Assembly (NCBI RefSeq): GCF_000282615.1
Contig: NZ_AKIY01000328.1
Coordinates: 37,191 to 101,190, forward strand
DNA length: 64,000 nt
Direction of reading: 5' to 3'
Source of the DNA: Bradyrhizobium sp. YR681
GTDB taxonomy: Bacteria; Pseudomonadota; Alphaproteobacteria; Rhizobiales; Xanthobacteraceae
In this document: positions 26,473-35,704 of the stretch, one piece after another
How positions within the stretch are numbered: position 1 is the stretch's first letter
Layout: each line of letters starts with the position of its first letter
Made by a program: the position numbers and the translations under genes
Notes under the pieces: generated by a model
Databases searched by the model: none
What the model was told of the DNA's origin: nothing
Seen by the model: the letters and a program-made list of their open reading frames with translations, nothing else

Positions 26473-27254
26473 CCACGCTCAAGATCGAACAGGTCTCCCG
26501 CACCTTCCCCGCGCGCCACGGCAATGCGCCGACCAGGGCGCTGGAGCCGACCGACCTCATCATCGGCAACAACGACTTCGTCACCATCCTCGGCCCCTCC
26601 GGCTGCGGCAAGTCCACGCTGCTTCGCATCGTTGCGGGCCTCGACCACCCGACCACCGGACGCGTCACGCTCGATGGCCGCGAGGTTACCGGCCCGGGTG
26701 CCGATCGAGGCATGGTGTTCCAGTCCTACACGCTGTTTCCCTGGCTGACCGTGCGCGAGAATATCGCCTTCGGCCTGCGCGAACGCGGCGTGTCCGAGGT
26801 GGAGCGCAACAAGGCCGCCGACGCCTTCATCCGCCGGGTCGGGCTATCCGGCTTCGAGAACCACTGGCCCAAGCAGCTTTCCGGCGGCATGCAGCAGCGC
26901 ACCGCCATCGCACGCGCGCTCGCCAATGACCCGAAGATCCTGCTGCTCGACGAACCCTTCGGCGCGCTCGACAACCAGACCCGTGCCCTGATGCAGGAAA
27001 TGCTGCTCGGTATCTGGGAGCGCGACCAGAAGACCGTGCTGTTCGTCACCCACGACATCGAGGAGGCGATCTTCCTCGGCAGCCGCGTCATCGTCATCAG
27101 CGCGCGTCCGGGCCGCATCAAGGCCGAAATTGCGGTAGACCTGCCGCATCCTCGCTCCTACAAGATCAAAACGACGCCCGAATTCGTCCAGCTGAAGGAA
27201 CGGCTGGTCGAGGAAATCCGTACCGAGGCGCTGAAGGTTGCCGAACATGCCTGA
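26469..27254 (+). CDS. ABC transporter ATP-binding protein, SsuB/TauB type
   Basis: A 261-aa ATPase: Walker A GPSGCGKST near residue 43, Q-loop MVFQSYTLFPW near 82, signature LSGGMQQR near 137, Walker B ILLLDEPFGALD near 157 and the H-loop VTHDIEEA. All catalytic motifs are intact. The gene overlaps both the permease before it and, by eight bases, the M20 hydrolase after it, which suggests that transport and hydrolysis serve one substrate. Confidence 0.94.
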   Translation: MTTLKIEQVSRTFPARHGNAPTRALEPTDLIIGNNDFVTILGPSGCGKSTLLRIVAGLDHPTTGRVTLDGREVTGPGADRGMVFQSYTLFPWLTVRENIAFGLRERGVSEVERNKAADAFIRRVGLSGFENHWPKQLSGGMQQRTAIARALANDPKILLLDEPFGALDNQTRALMQEMLLGIWERDQKTVLFVTHDIEEAIFLGSRVIVISARPGRIKAEIAVDLPHPRSYKIKTTPEFVQLKERLVEEIRTEALKVAEHA

Positions 27255-28479
27255 CACTCAGTCCCGCGCCAATGGCGAGCGGGTTCTCGCCGACCTCAAT
27301 GCGCTCCGTGCCATCGGCGCGTACAAGACCGGGGTGCACAAGCCGACCTTCTCCGAGCCGCACAAGCTTTCTCTGGACTGGCTGGTGCGGAAATTGCCCG
27401 ATGCGGGTCTCTCCGCGACGCTTGACGGCATCGGCAATGTGTTCGGGACCAGCGCGAAGGCAGGCCCGAAACTGCTGGCGGGCTCCCATCTGGAAAGCCA
27501 GAACTACGCCGGCTGGCTCGATGGCCCGCTCGGCGTCGTCTATGCGCTCGAAGCCGCCCGCGTGCTCAATGCCGATGCTTCGCTGAAGGGCGCGGTCGAA
27601 GTCGTCGCCTGGTGCGACGAGGAAGGACATTTTGGCAGCTTCCTCGGCTCGCGCTCCTATGTGGGGCAAGTGACCGAGGCAGAAGTCGACGCCGCGCGCG
27701 ACCGCACCAACGGGCGGCCGATGCGCGATGCGCTCGCCGAGATGGGGCTCGCAGGACGCGCGCGTGTCGCCGTCGAGAAGGGGCGGCACGTCGGATATCT
27801 GGAGGCGCATATCGAGCAAGGGGATACGCTGGAGAGCGGCAAGCTCGCGGTCGGCGTCGTGACCTCCATCGTCGGCATCTGGCAGTATCGCATCAATTTC
27901 ACCGGCGAGCAGAACCACGCCGGCACGACCCGCATGGCCGCGCGCAAGGATGCTGGCGTTGCGCTGGCGAAGTTCTGCGTGGCGATCGACGAGCGCTTCC
28001 CGGCCGCTTGCGGTCCGCGCACCGTCTGGACCACCGGTCGCATCACGCTCGATCCGGGCGCGCCGAGCATCATTCCCGGCGGTGCCGAAATGCTGTTCCA
28101 GATCCGCGACGATAATCCGGCCATCATCGCGCGGCTCGAGGAGTTGCTGCGCACGATGGCCGATGAGGTCAACGCGAAGGGTCCCTGCAGCGTCACCGTG
28201 GAAAAGATTCGCACCGGCGCGCCCGCGATGATGGACGCCGGCTTTCAGGACGCGATCGAAGCTGCGAGCAAGGCCGTCGCCGGCGGACGATCCCTCCGCA
28301 TGCCCAGCGGCGCTGGGCACGATGCACAGATGCTTGCGACCGTCATGCCCGCGGCGATGCTGTTCGTGCCGTCGATCGGCGGCATCAGCCATCACTGGAC
28401 CGAGAACACGGCCGACGCCGACATCGTCACCGGCGCGGACGTTTTCGTCGATGCATGCCGGCGAATCCTCAGCGGCTAG
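27247..28479 (+). CDS. M20-family Zn-dependent amidase (carbamoylase/allantoate-amidohydrolase type)
   Basis: A 410-aa binuclear-metal hydrolase of the AllC / N-carbamoyl-amino-acid amidohydrolase group. Metal ligands are visible: H81 in GSHLES, D92 in LDGPLGV, E125-E126 in CDEEGHF, H188 in YLEAHIEQG and a C-terminal His in ISHHWTEN. The family hydrolyses N-carbamoyl or ureido groups, releasing ammonia and CO2. The ATG lies inside the ATPase 3' end. Because hutF makes N-formylglutamate and no hutG is seen, a deformylase role is conceivable but not supported by sequence. Confidence 0.88.
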   Translation: MPDTQSRANGERVLADLNALRAIGAYKTGVHKPTFSEPHKLSLDWLVRKLPDAGLSATLDGIGNVFGTSAKAGPKLLAGSHLESQNYAGWLDGPLGVVYALEAARVLNADASLKGAVEVVAWCDEEGHFGSFLGSRSYVGQVTEAEVDAARDRTNGRPMRDALAEMGLAGRARVAVEKGRHVGYLEAHIEQGDTLESGKLAVGVVTSIVGIWQYRINFTGEQNHAGTTRMAARKDAGVALAKFCVAIDERFPAACGPRTVWTTGRITLDPGAPSIIPGGAEMLFQIRDDNPAIIARLEELLRTMADEVNAKGPCSVTVEKIRTGAPAMMDAGFQDAIEAASKAVAGGRSLRMPSGAGHDAQMLATVMPAAMLFVPSIGGISHHWTENTADADIVTGADVFVDACRRILSG

Positions 28480-28497
28480 GCAACCGATGCAGGCATC

Positions 28498-29205
28498 ATG
28501 AACGAAACCTATACCGAGGCCACGACCGGCTATTGGCAGGAATTGACGCCTGATGTCCCCGCACGTTTCCCGGCCGCACCGCCCTATCGCTTCGGCTATC
28601 CCGTCACCCTGCCCTGCGGCCGCATTCTCGTCTTGCCGCTACGTCGCTTGCCCGATGCAGAGCGTGCAGTCGCGTCACTGATCGCCAACCAAGCCTCCAA
28701 TCTCGTCATCGCGGCGCTCGCAGACCACATGGCCACACAAGCGCGCGCGTTTGATGCCGAGATCATCGTCGGACTGCCGACCCTGGGCCTTGCCTTTGCA
28801 TCGCAGGTCGCCGAGCGGCTCGGACAGCCGCGCTTCGTCCCGCTCGGCTATTCTCGCAAGTTCTGGTACGAGGACACGCTGTCCGAGCCCGTGACCTCGA
28901 TCACCAGCCCCGAGGCCGGCAAAAAGTTACGGCTGGACCCAAACCTGCTGCCCCTGATCGAAGGCCGCCGGGTGGTGGTGGTCGACGATGCGATCTCGAC
29001 CGGTGCGACCGCGATTGCTGCGGTGCGCTTGTTGCAGAGGATCGGGGTCGACATTGTCGGCATGGTCGTCGCGATGAAGCAGAGCAATCGCTGGCAGGCT
29101 GCGACCGCGGCGCTTCCGGTTCGTGCGGTCTACGGATGCCCGCTCTTCCAGCGGAGCGACGCGGGCTGGATGCCGCTGGCCGAGACGCAGCCCGCCATTC
29201 CCTGA
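28498..29205 (+). CDS. type I phosphoribosyltransferase
   Basis: A 235-aa protein with the PRPP-binding motif VVVVDDAISTGATAI near residue 160 and an upstream IIVGLPTLGLAFA segment, as in adenine- and xanthine-type phosphoribosyltransferases. It should transfer the phosphoribosyl group of PRPP to a base. It lies 18 bases after the amidase and ends the plus-strand operon. With an uptake system and a ureido-type amidase beside it, a purine or pyrimidine salvage role is likely; the substrate is not determined. Confidence 0.8.
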   Translation: MNETYTEATTGYWQELTPDVPARFPAAPPYRFGYPVTLPCGRILVLPLRRLPDAERAVASLIANQASNLVIAALADHMATQARAFDAEIIVGLPTLGLAFASQVAERLGQPRFVPLGYSRKFWYEDTLSEPVTSITSPEAGKKLRLDPNLLPLIEGRRVVVVDDAISTGATAIAAVRLLQRIGVDIVGMVVAMKQSNRWQAATAALPVRAVYGCPLFQRSDAGWMPLAETQPAIP

Positions 29206-29223
29206 TCGAGCGGGCGCTAACCG

Positions 29224-30138
29224 TCACCAGGCGAGATCTGCCAATTCGCGATTGCTGCGCGAGGCACCGCCGAACTCCGACTTGAGCAGCTTTGCGCGAT
29301 AAGTCCAGCGATACAGCGGATGCTCCAGCGTCAGCCCCATGGCGCCGAGGAACTGATGCAGGTCGTAGACGATGGGATCGACCACGGTCTGCGCATAGGC
29401 AAGCGCCGTGACGGCGTCGGCATGCGTGGCGCTGCCGCTGCCGGCCTTGAACGCCAGCCATTTGGCCGCGGCGATCTTCGAGGCGCAGGCGGCGAGCCGA
29501 TGTTGTATCGACTGAAACGTACCGAGCGGCCGGCCGAACTGGCGGCGATCGGTGACGTGCTCTACGACGGCGTCGAGACCGCCCTGGAGCACGCCACTGA
29601 TCTCCGCAGCGACGGCGAGCTGGGCGAGGCGCCGCGCCAACATTGGATCGGCGACAGAGCGCGACCGCGCAAGGCAGCGCTCGGGATCATGAATCCGGCC
29701 CATGGGATAGGCGAAATAGGAATCGACGACCTCGATGTCGTCCGGCGAGACCGGAAACCACGACGCGCCGGCCTCCGACAGGACGAGGACGGCGCGCGCA
29801 ACCGGCAGGAAGCGGACCGCCTGCCCCGGATCGCCCGTCAGCACTGCGAGCGGTCGTGGCGCGTCGGAGCAGATGAGCGGGCGGATCACGGCCGATGCTC
29901 CGACTTCGGTGATGGAGGCACTGCGGCAAACCTCGTGCACAATGAGCGCCGCCGTCGACACGCCGAACTCCGGATAGGATGCCGCGTCGAGCACGCCATT
30001 CTTGTCCAGATCCGCATCGAGCTCGAGATCGAAGGACGCCTTGCCGCTCCCAAGCACGAGCCGGCTTTTGGCCCTGGCAAGAACGGCGGACACCGTCGTG
30101 AGCAGCGCATCCTGGTCGTCGCTGATGTCGAGAAACAT
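29224..30138 (-). CDS. acyl-CoA dehydrogenase, short form
   Basis: A 304-aa acyl-CoA dehydrogenase, shorter than the usual 380 or so. The C-terminal helical domain is conserved (RRQFGRPLGTFQSIQHRLA near residue 200, then QFLGAMGLTLEHPLYRWTYRA with a Glu in the base position), but the N-terminal and beta domains are reduced. Together with the longer dehydrogenase five bases upstream it resembles heteromeric acyl-CoA dehydrogenases such as those of steroid side-chain degradation. It is the last gene of a long minus-strand run. Confidence 0.85.
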   Translation of the reverse strand: MFLDISDDQDALLTTVSAVLARAKSRLVLGSGKASFDLELDADLDKNGVLDAASYPEFGVSTAALIVHEVCRSASITEVGASAVIRPLICSDAPRPLAVLTGDPGQAVRFLPVARAVLVLSEAGASWFPVSPDDIEVVDSYFAYPMGRIHDPERCLARSRSVADPMLARRLAQLAVAAEISGVLQGGLDAVVEHVTDRRQFGRPLGTFQSIQHRLAACASKIAAAKWLAFKAGSGSATHADAVTALAYAQTVVDPIVYDLHQFLGAMGLTLEHPLYRWTYRAKLLKSEFGGASRSNRELADLAW

Positions 30139-30143
30139 GCGCC

Positions 30144-31289
30144 CTAGCTCCGCGGCAGGTTCAGATAGTCGGAGGCGACGATGCCGAGCTGGATCTCGGC
30201 CGCGCCCGAAGCGATGCCGGCGGCGATCGCACGCTCATGATGCGGCTTGAGCAGCGGCAGGACGTCGCCGGAGAACGCCTCGGGGAGAAAGTCGAGCGCA
30301 AAATTGGCGACCGCGTGGTCCGCCTCGACGATGGCGACACGCGCCAGGGACGATTCCGCATTCGGCGGCAGGCCGCGCGAGCGCTGGTCGACCACGCGGT
30401 AGACCAGCATGCGCGCCGCTTCGCTGGCCGCGAGCGCCTGCCCGGCCCTGAACCTGACGATATCGTCGTTCCACGAGCCGTTAGCCTTCAACTGCTCGAC
30501 CATCTCGCCGAGCACGCGGGTGGAGAGCTGATAGCGCGGCAGGCCGATACGCTCGTTGGCAAGTGCATAGGTGATCAGCGACCAGGCCTTGCCCTCCTCG
30601 CCGAGCATGCTGGATACGGGAACGCGGACGTCCTGGAAGAACACTTCGTGCAGGTCGCCGTTGCCGACCAGCGCCGGGATCGGCCGCACCGTGATGCCGG
30701 GTGTCTGCATCGGGATCAGGAAGATGCAGATGCCGTCCTTGCGGCTGCCGCCGGTGCGCGCCAGCAGGAAGCAGTGCTGGGCGAGGCCGGCATAGGAGGT
30801 CCACACCTTGGAGCCGTTGATGACGAAATGGTCGCCGTCGCGATCGGCGCGCGTCCGCAGCGAGGCAAGATCAGAGCCGGCGGAGGGCTCCGAGAAACCC
30901 TGGCACCACACCGCGTTGCCGGCTGCGATCTCGGGGATATAGCGCGCCTTCTGCTCCGCGGTGCCGAAACGCAGGATGGTCGGGCCGATCCAGTTGACGT
31001 TCATGTATTGCGGGCCGCGCGGCTCGCCGACCGCCCACATCTCCTCGCCCAGGATGAAATGCTCCCACACCGAGCTGCCGCGGCCGCCGTGCTCCTTCGG
31101 CCAGTGTGGGACGAGCAGTCCGGCCTCCGCGAGTTTGGTGCAGAACACGCGCGAAAATTCGGTTTGCTGCTTCGAGCCGGGGCCGTGGCGGGCGATCTTC
31201 TCCCAATCCGGCGGCAGCTCGCGCGCGAGAAACGACCTGATCTCGTCGCGAAAGGCCTGCTCGCGGGCACTCCATTCGAAATTCATCAT
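30144..31289 (-). CDS. acyl-CoA dehydrogenase
   Basis: A 381-aa FAD-dependent acyl-CoA dehydrogenase. It has the N-terminal helices, the substrate/FAD region WCQGFSEPSAGSDLASL near residue 128 and the WTSYAGLAQHCFLLART strand region; the C-terminal helix bundle is present but the family's usual C-terminal signature is weak, which fits a partner subunit. ATG ATG occur in tandem after GAGAGGGG; the second may be used. It lies between the CoA ligase and the short dehydrogenase. Confidence 0.87.
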   Translation of the reverse strand: MMNFEWSAREQAFRDEIRSFLARELPPDWEKIARHGPGSKQQTEFSRVFCTKLAEAGLLVPHWPKEHGGRGSSVWEHFILGEEMWAVGEPRGPQYMNVNWIGPTILRFGTAEQKARYIPEIAAGNAVWCQGFSEPSAGSDLASLRTRADRDGDHFVINGSKVWTSYAGLAQHCFLLARTGGSRKDGICIFLIPMQTPGITVRPIPALVGNGDLHEVFFQDVRVPVSSMLGEEGKAWSLITYALANERIGLPRYQLSTRVLGEMVEQLKANGSWNDDIVRFRAGQALAASEAARMLVYRVVDQRSRGLPPNAESSLARVAIVEADHAVANFALDFLPEAFSGDVLPLLKPHHERAIAAGIASGAAEIQLGIVASDYLNLPRS

Positions 31290-31295
31290 CCCCTC

Positions 31296-33437
31296 TCAGG
31301 CGTTCGGGCCGATCACGGCGAGGCCATCGACCGCGACAACGGATTCGCCGCGGCAGATCAGCGGATTGACATCGAGCTCGCGCAGGCGATCGCGGTGGGC
31401 ACAGGCAAGCGCTGAGATGCGGCTGATCGTGCGCGCGAGCACGCTGCGATCGACCGGCGGCGAGCTGCGAAAGCCGTCCAGGATTGCCACACCGCGAAGC
31501 CGGGCGAGCAGACGCAGAGCCTCGTATTCATCGACTGGCGCAAGCGCCGTCACGCTGTCGCGCAGAAGTTCGGTCAGGACCCCGCCGAGGCCGATGACGA
31601 TCATGGGTCCGAATAGCGGATCATTGTTCACGCCGACGATGATTTCCACGCCCGCCGGGACCATCTCCTGCACGATCACGCCCCGCAGCTGCGCCGTCGG
31701 AACCGCTCTGGCGCAGGTCGCCATGATCTGATCGTAGGCTTCACGTACGGCCGTATCGCCCTCGACACTGAGCAACACCCCGCCCGCGTCCGACTTGTGC
31801 GCGATGTCAGGGCTGTCGATCTTCATGGCGACCTTGCCGCCGATCGCGCGCGCAGCCTGCACCGCATCAAGCGCCCTGGTGACCGTGATGTCGCGCGACG
31901 TCGCAATGCCGTAGATCGCGAGCAGCGCCTTGGTCTCGGTCTCACCGAGCACGGTCTCTTGCGACGGCAGCAGCGCGGCGGCGCGGGCCTTGCGTTCGGC
32001 ATCGACGACGAACCCGACCGGCAAATGCGCCGCACGTTCGGCCCGCGCCGTCCAGGCAGCGAGCGCCGCGAAGCAGCGGTCCATCGAGCGGAAGATCGCG
32101 ATGTTGGGATCGCGTTCGATCACCTGGGAACCCGGCCCTTCCAGATATTGCGTCAACCACACCGCACAGATCGGCTTGCCATGTTTGCCGGCGAGCGCGC
32201 TGAGATGCGGAAGCCGTTCGGTCGCGGGCCCATAGGCATAAGTACAGCCATAGACCAGTGCGCCGTAACCCGGAGCTGAGAGAAGCGCATCCGCGCAATC
32301 CATCAGCGATTCCGAGTCCGAAATCACCTGTGCGGTGACATCGCAGGGATTGCGCGGCGCCCCGAATGGCGGAATGCGCGCCTCCAGCACGGCGCGCACG
32401 CGCGGCTCCGGTTGCGGCAGGGGCACGCCATGCTGCTCGGCGCTGTCTGCGCCCATGATCGCGGCACCGCCGGAGCCTGCAAGCACAGCCACACCCTCGG
32501 CCTTGGGCCGACAGACCTTGCCGAAAAAGGCGGCGGTCTCGATCAGATCCTCGAAATTGTCGACGACGACCGCGCCGCCACGCTCCAGCAAGGCGCGCCA
32601 GGACGCATTCGAGCCGGCGAGCGAGCCGGTATGGGATAGTGCGGCCGCGGCGCCGGTCTCGCCGGTCGCGAGCTTGAACACGACCAGCGGCTTGTCGTTG
32701 TCCCAGGCGCGCTCGGCGGCAGCGAGCATCTTCAGGGGATGCGCAACGCCCTCGAACGCACAGGCGATGACGGCGCAGGCCGGATCTTCCGCCAGCGCTG
32801 CGATCCAGTCGGCGATGTCGACATCGCCGGAATTGCCCGATGTCAGCACATGGCTGAACGACACGCCGCGCTCGATCGCCTGCGCGAGCGCAAAACCGAG
32901 CGCGCCGGACTGGCTGACCAACCCGATCGCGAATGGCGCCAGCGACCGCGTCTCCGGCACCGCCGCAAACGTGATGCGGGCGCCGCTGGTGTAGTTCAGC
33001 AACCCGACGCAGTTCGGCCCCAGCAAGCGGAGATTCGCCTCGCGTGCGCGACGCACGATTCGGTTCTGGGTTTCAATCGCCTCATGGGTGCCGATTTCGG
33101 CGAAGCCCGAGGCGTAGAGCATGACGCTCGGAACGCCAGCTGCAATGCAGGCCTCGATGATCGGCTCCACGGTTGCCGCTGGTGTCGTGACCACGGCAAG
33201 GTCAGGAATCCCCGGCAGCGCGCGCAAGCTCGGATAGCACGGCGCGTCGCCTATCCGGTCGTATTTGTCATTCACCAGAAAGCTGCGGCCGCCGAAAAAG
33301 CCCTTCAGATTGGCTGCGGTGCGCGCGCCGAAGGACGCCGGGCGCGGCGAGGCGCCGATGATCGCGACGCTTCCGGGATCGTAGAGCGGCTTCAGTTCAG
33401 CGCGGCGATACGGCTCAAGCCGTCCCGGTGACGTCAT
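31296..33437 (-). CDS. acyl-CoA synthetase, ADP-forming type (CoA-binding plus ATP-grasp)
   Basis: A 713-aa NDP-forming acyl-CoA synthetase. Domain order: CoA-binding Rossmann domain (YDPGSVAIIGASPRPASFG near residue 20), a succinyl-CoA-ligase-like domain with LVSQSGALGFALAQAIERGVSFS near 175, the SHTGSLAG phosphohistidine loop near 267, and a C-terminal ATP-grasp domain (VAMKIDSPDIAHKSDAGGV). Such fused enzymes activate carboxylic acids to CoA esters. It overlaps the SDR gene by ATGA. The acid is not identified; the following dehydrogenases suggest a saturated acyl-CoA. Confidence 0.88.
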   Translation of the reverse strand: MTSPGRLEPYRRAELKPLYDPGSVAIIGASPRPASFGARTAANLKGFFGGRSFLVNDKYDRIGDAPCYPSLRALPGIPDLAVVTTPAATVEPIIEACIAAGVPSVMLYASGFAEIGTHEAIETQNRIVRRAREANLRLLGPNCVGLLNYTSGARITFAAVPETRSLAPFAIGLVSQSGALGFALAQAIERGVSFSHVLTSGNSGDVDIADWIAALAEDPACAVIACAFEGVAHPLKMLAAAERAWDNDKPLVVFKLATGETGAAAALSHTGSLAGSNASWRALLERGGAVVVDNFEDLIETAAFFGKVCRPKAEGVAVLAGSGGAAIMGADSAEQHGVPLPQPEPRVRAVLEARIPPFGAPRNPCDVTAQVISDSESLMDCADALLSAPGYGALVYGCTYAYGPATERLPHLSALAGKHGKPICAVWLTQYLEGPGSQVIERDPNIAIFRSMDRCFAALAAWTARAERAAHLPVGFVVDAERKARAAALLPSQETVLGETETKALLAIYGIATSRDITVTRALDAVQAARAIGGKVAMKIDSPDIAHKSDAGGVLLSVEGDTAVREAYDQIMATCARAVPTAQLRGVIVQEMVPAGVEIIVGVNNDPLFGPMIVIGLGGVLTELLRDSVTALAPVDEYEALRLLARLRGVAILDGFRSSPPVDRSVLARTISRISALACAHRDRLRELDVNPLICRGESVVAVDGLAVIGPNA

Positions 33438-34249
33438 GACACGGCCGAAGCGTCATGCTTCGCCTTCGCGACCTTGTGCAGATAAGCGAGATAGCCGAAC
33501 GGGATACGGCTCGCGCCATTGGCCTGGATGACGACCCCGGAAATCCAGGCCGCCTCATCGGAGGCGAGGTAGACACAGAGCGGGCCGATGTCGTCGGGCG
33601 TGCCGAGCCGCCCGAGCGGCACGACGTCGATCTGCTTCTGCGCCCGCGGCCCGGACATGAACTCGGAATTGTCCTCGGTGAGCACCAGCCCCGGTGCGAT
33701 CGCGTTGACGCGGATGCCGAGATGGCCCCATTCCACCGCCATGGTTCCCGTGAGATTGTCGACGCCGGCCTTGGCCGCGCCGTACTGGCCCGTCATGGGG
33801 TTGGGCTGCGAGGCGGAGCGCGACGTGATGTTGATGATGGAGCCGCCTGTCGTCATCGCGCGGGCCGCGGCCTGCGCGGCGAAGAAGGTCCATTTCAGAT
33901 TGAGATCGACGACCCGGTCCCACTGCCCCTCGTCGAGACCGATCAGCGGACCGACATCCTCGCGCGCGGCGCTGCCGGCATTGTTGACCCAGATGTCGAG
34001 CCGGCCGAATTCCGACAGCGCACGATCAGCGACGGACTGCGCGGCACCGGGTTGTGCGATATCGTTCGCGAGAACCCGCACATGACCGCCCTGCTCGCGT
34101 ATTTGGACGGCGGTGGCTTCCAGCGGCGCCGCGGTGCGTCCCGTGCAGATCACGGTCGCGCCCGCCTGCGCCAAAGCGCGGCTGATGCCCTTGCCGATGC
34201 CGCGCCCGCCGCCGGTGACCACCGCGACCTTGCCCTTCAGGGAAAACAT
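33434..34249 (-). CDS. short-chain dehydrogenase/reductase
   Basis: A 271-aa SDR with nucleotide motif TGGGRGIGKGI near residue 12, NNAG near 88, catalytic Ser in NITSRSAS and YGAAK (Tyr-xxx-Lys) near 158. It probably oxidises a hydroxyacyl or reduces a ketoacyl compound with NAD(P)(H). An AGGAA lies before the ATG. It overlaps the CoA ligase and is downstream of the LIV binding protein. Confidence 0.92.
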   Translation of the reverse strand: MFSLKGKVAVVTGGGRGIGKGISRALAQAGATVICTGRTAAPLEATAVQIREQGGHVRVLANDIAQPGAAQSVADRALSEFGRLDIWVNNAGSAAREDVGPLIGLDEGQWDRVVDLNLKWTFFAAQAAARAMTTGGSIINITSRSASQPNPMTGQYGAAKAGVDNLTGTMAVEWGHLGIRVNAIAPGLVLTEDNSEFMSGPRAQKQIDVVPLGRLGTPDDIGPLCVYLASDEAAWISGVVIQANGASRIPFGYLAYLHKVAKAKHDASAVS

Positions 34250-34276
34250 GAGTCGTTCCTTCGGTTTTCCCCGGAA

Positions 34277-35485
34277 TCAATCGCTGCCGACGAGATCGCC
34301 GAAGAGCTGCCACTTGGTTCCCTCGAAACGCATCAGCTGCCATTGCTTGATGGGCGCATAATCGGTCGGCGACGTCGATATCTTGATGCCGGGCAGCAGC
34401 GTACCCACCTCGACACCCCCAAGGCTCGCCGCCTGTTTCATGACATTCTCGCGGCTGAGATCGTCGCCGCACTGCTTCAACACCTCGACCAGCAGCAGCG
34501 CCGGGTTGTAGCCGTTGATGATCAGCGTGTCGGTACGGTTGGCCTCCGGCAGATATTTGTCGAGGAAAGCGTTCAGCGCCTTGAAGTCCGCATCGTCCTT
34601 CCACCTGGCATCGTTGGGATCCTTGAAATAGGTCGCCGAAACGATGCCTTGCGCGTTCTCGAATCCGACCGGCTTGATCACGCTGCCGATCGAAGCTGAG
34701 GCAAAGCTCAGAAGCTGGAGCGGCTTCCAGTTCAGCTCGTTGATCTTCTTGATCGCCTGAGCCGCGAATTTCGGCGTTGCCATGTTGAAGAAGACGTCGG
34801 CGCCGGCGGCCTTCAGCTTCACGATGTGCGAGTCGATGGTCGGCTCGGTGACGTCGAAGGATTCCTCTGCGACGATCATCGCCTGCGCCTTGTCGCCAAG
34901 GCCGGCTTTGATGCCCTTGAGGTAGTCCTTCCCGAAATCGTCGTTCTGATAGAAGATCGCGATCCTGGCGCCCGGCTTCTCCTTCAGGACGTATTTCGCG
35001 TAAGCCTTGCCCTCGGTTTCGAGCGAAGGGGCAAAGCCCATGCTCCAGGGAAAGTTTTTCGGATCGTTCCACTTCGCGGCCGCGCTGGAGACGAACAACT
35101 GCGGCACCTTTTTCGCGTTGAGATATTTCTGCACGGCGGAGTTGGTGGGCGTGCCAACCGCATTGAACATGAAGAGCACCTCGTCGCTCTCGACGAGCTT
35201 GCGGGTCTGCTCCACGGTCTTCGGCGGCGAATAGGCGTCGTCATACGACAGGAACACGATCTTCCGTCCGTTGATGCCGCCTTCCTCGTTGATCTTGCGG
35301 AAATAGGCTTCGCCCGTCCTGGCGATCAGACCGAAACCCGAGGCCGGCCCGCTATAGGCCGCGGTGTTGCCGATCTTGATCTCGGTGTCGGTGACGCCGG
35401 GACCATATTTCTTCTCGCCGGCCGAAGCCTGGAGGCTGAATGCCAGCAACGCCCCGACCGCGATGATGCCTGCCCTGACCGCCAC
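34277..35485 (-). CDS. branched-chain amino acid-type ABC substrate-binding protein (first copy)
   Basis: A 402-aa type I periplasmic binding protein of the LivJ/LivK group. The start chosen is a GTG six bases after GGAGG, giving a signal peptide that ends near residue 23 (QASA before GEKKYG); a TTG start is less likely. Conserved features: KIGNTAAYSGPASGFG, FFRKINEEGGINGRKI and YNPALLLVEVLKQCG. It has no own permease next to it and may feed the LivHMGF proteins 4 kb away or belong to the downstream acyl-CoA module. Confidence 0.88.
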   Translation of the reverse strand: MAVRAGIIAVGALLAFSLQASAGEKKYGPGVTDTEIKIGNTAAYSGPASGFGLIARTGEAYFRKINEEGGINGRKIVFLSYDDAYSPPKTVEQTRKLVESDEVLFMFNAVGTPTNSAVQKYLNAKKVPQLFVSSAAAKWNDPKNFPWSMGFAPSLETEGKAYAKYVLKEKPGARIAIFYQNDDFGKDYLKGIKAGLGDKAQAMIVAEESFDVTEPTIDSHIVKLKAAGADVFFNMATPKFAAQAIKKINELNWKPLQLLSFASASIGSVIKPVGFENAQGIVSATYFKDPNDARWKDDADFKALNAFLDKYLPEANRTDTLIINGYNPALLLVEVLKQCGDDLSRENVMKQAASLGGVEVGTLLPGIKISTSPTDYAPIKQWQLMRFEGTKWQLFGDLVGSD

Positions 35486-35539
35486 CTCTTCCCTCCGCAA
35501 CACTTGTTTCAGTTGTTGGCGAGTTAGCTACCACATCAG

Positions 35540-35561
35540 TTGCTTGCTGACTAGCAAGTAA
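35540..35561. promoter_or_regulatory. near-perfect 22-bp palindrome, candidate TetR operator
   Basis: TTGCTTGCT-gact-AGCAAGTAA is a dyad with one mismatch between nine-base arms. It lies 55 bases upstream of the LIV binding-protein start and 145 bases from the 3' end of the TetR gene. The shape (22 bp, 4-bp centre) fits TetR-family operators. Binding by the adjacent regulator is inferred. Confidence 0.55.
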
Positions 35562-35704
35562 TTGAGGACGACCCCGCAATGCGGACGGCCATGTGGCCCC
35601 GCGCCGCAGCAGCTCGGCCCAGCTTGGAAAGCAATTGATGCAAGGGAACGGCGCCGCTCCCGGCAGACGTCAAGCCTGCCCGGGCAGGACGCGAGCCACG
35701 CACC

